From the NCBI GenBank assembly GCA_036924085.1, contig JAVGWX010000002.1:89754441-89818440 (forward strand): a DNA stretch of 64,000 nucleotides, read 5' to 3'. The DNA comes from Ariolimax columbianus (taxonomy: Eukaryota > Mollusca > Gastropoda > Stylommatophora > Arionidae). The notes under the pieces are model-generated. The model did no database searches, was not told the DNA's origin, and worked only from the letters and a program-made list of their open reading frames with translations. The translations under genes were made by a program, and so were the position numbers. Within the stretch, counting starts at the first letter, position 1, and every line of letters starts with the position of its first letter. Positions 63,849-64,000 of the stretch are shown here, piece after piece.

Positions 63849-64000
63849 TACACGCACACAGTGAGGGCTTGGAATCTTCTCTTCGCAAGACTGATATTTC
63901 ACGGGTATTTCTGGCCTCTCTCCGTTGTTCTGCTGCAGTCTGTTTAGAAGCCTCGCATGACACTGCTCCTCTGCGGAGAGCTGTACGCTATGATGTACGG

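Overview
The window looks like heterochromatin-like, repeat-dominated DNA from an animal, probably a lophotrochozoan and perhaps a gastropod mollusc. The taxon is an inference from the style of the LINE reverse transcriptases, the tRNA-derived SINEs and the density of minisatellites; no host gene or rRNA anchors it. No convincing host protein-coding gene is visible. One short exon-like stretch near 63.7-63.85 kb is the only non-mobile candidate. Almost every long open frame lies inside a tandem array or a transposon relic.

Layout. 0-4 kb: the 3' end of a LINE RNase H, dispersed repeats A and B, and a 36-bp minisatellite. 4-14.4 kb: one 10.5-kb satellite of about 97 monomers of 108 bp with higher-order structure. 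15-17.9 kb: LINE pieces, including one insertion with a perfect 27-bp target duplication. 18-30 kb: 25-, 69-, 75- and 147-bp arrays alternating with LINE relics, a SINE and repeats A and B. 30-34 kb: a graded GAAGTGAAAGTCA array and then a 1.5-kb polypyrimidine array. 34-42 kb: RNase H and mariner relics, a CTTCATTTTG array split by inserted elements, and a CR1-like LINE with a clean 488-codon reverse transcriptase frame. 42-46 kb: SINE and LINE pieces with two different 48-bp arrays. 46.4-50.4 kb: a LINE containing a SINE that contains another SINE, plus a 2.6-kb 47-bp array made from the LINE's own coding sequence. 51-64 kb: RNase H, reverse transcriptase and transposase relics with 46-, 20-, 43-, 40- and 21-bp arrays.

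The unifying observation is that many minisatellites here are mobile-element derived or anchored. Several units are recognisable pieces of LINE coding sequence (47 bp, 46 bp, 20 bp, 147 bp) or of a SINE head carrying the Pol III A box (48 bp at 43.3 kb). Others abut or lie between copies of one dispersed repeat with an (AAC)n end (family B). The window therefore seems to show several stages of satellite birth from transposons, from a 2-copy duplication to arrays of about 56 units. How the very large 108-bp array arose is not shown by the sequence; it begins exactly at the (AAC)n end of a family B copy.
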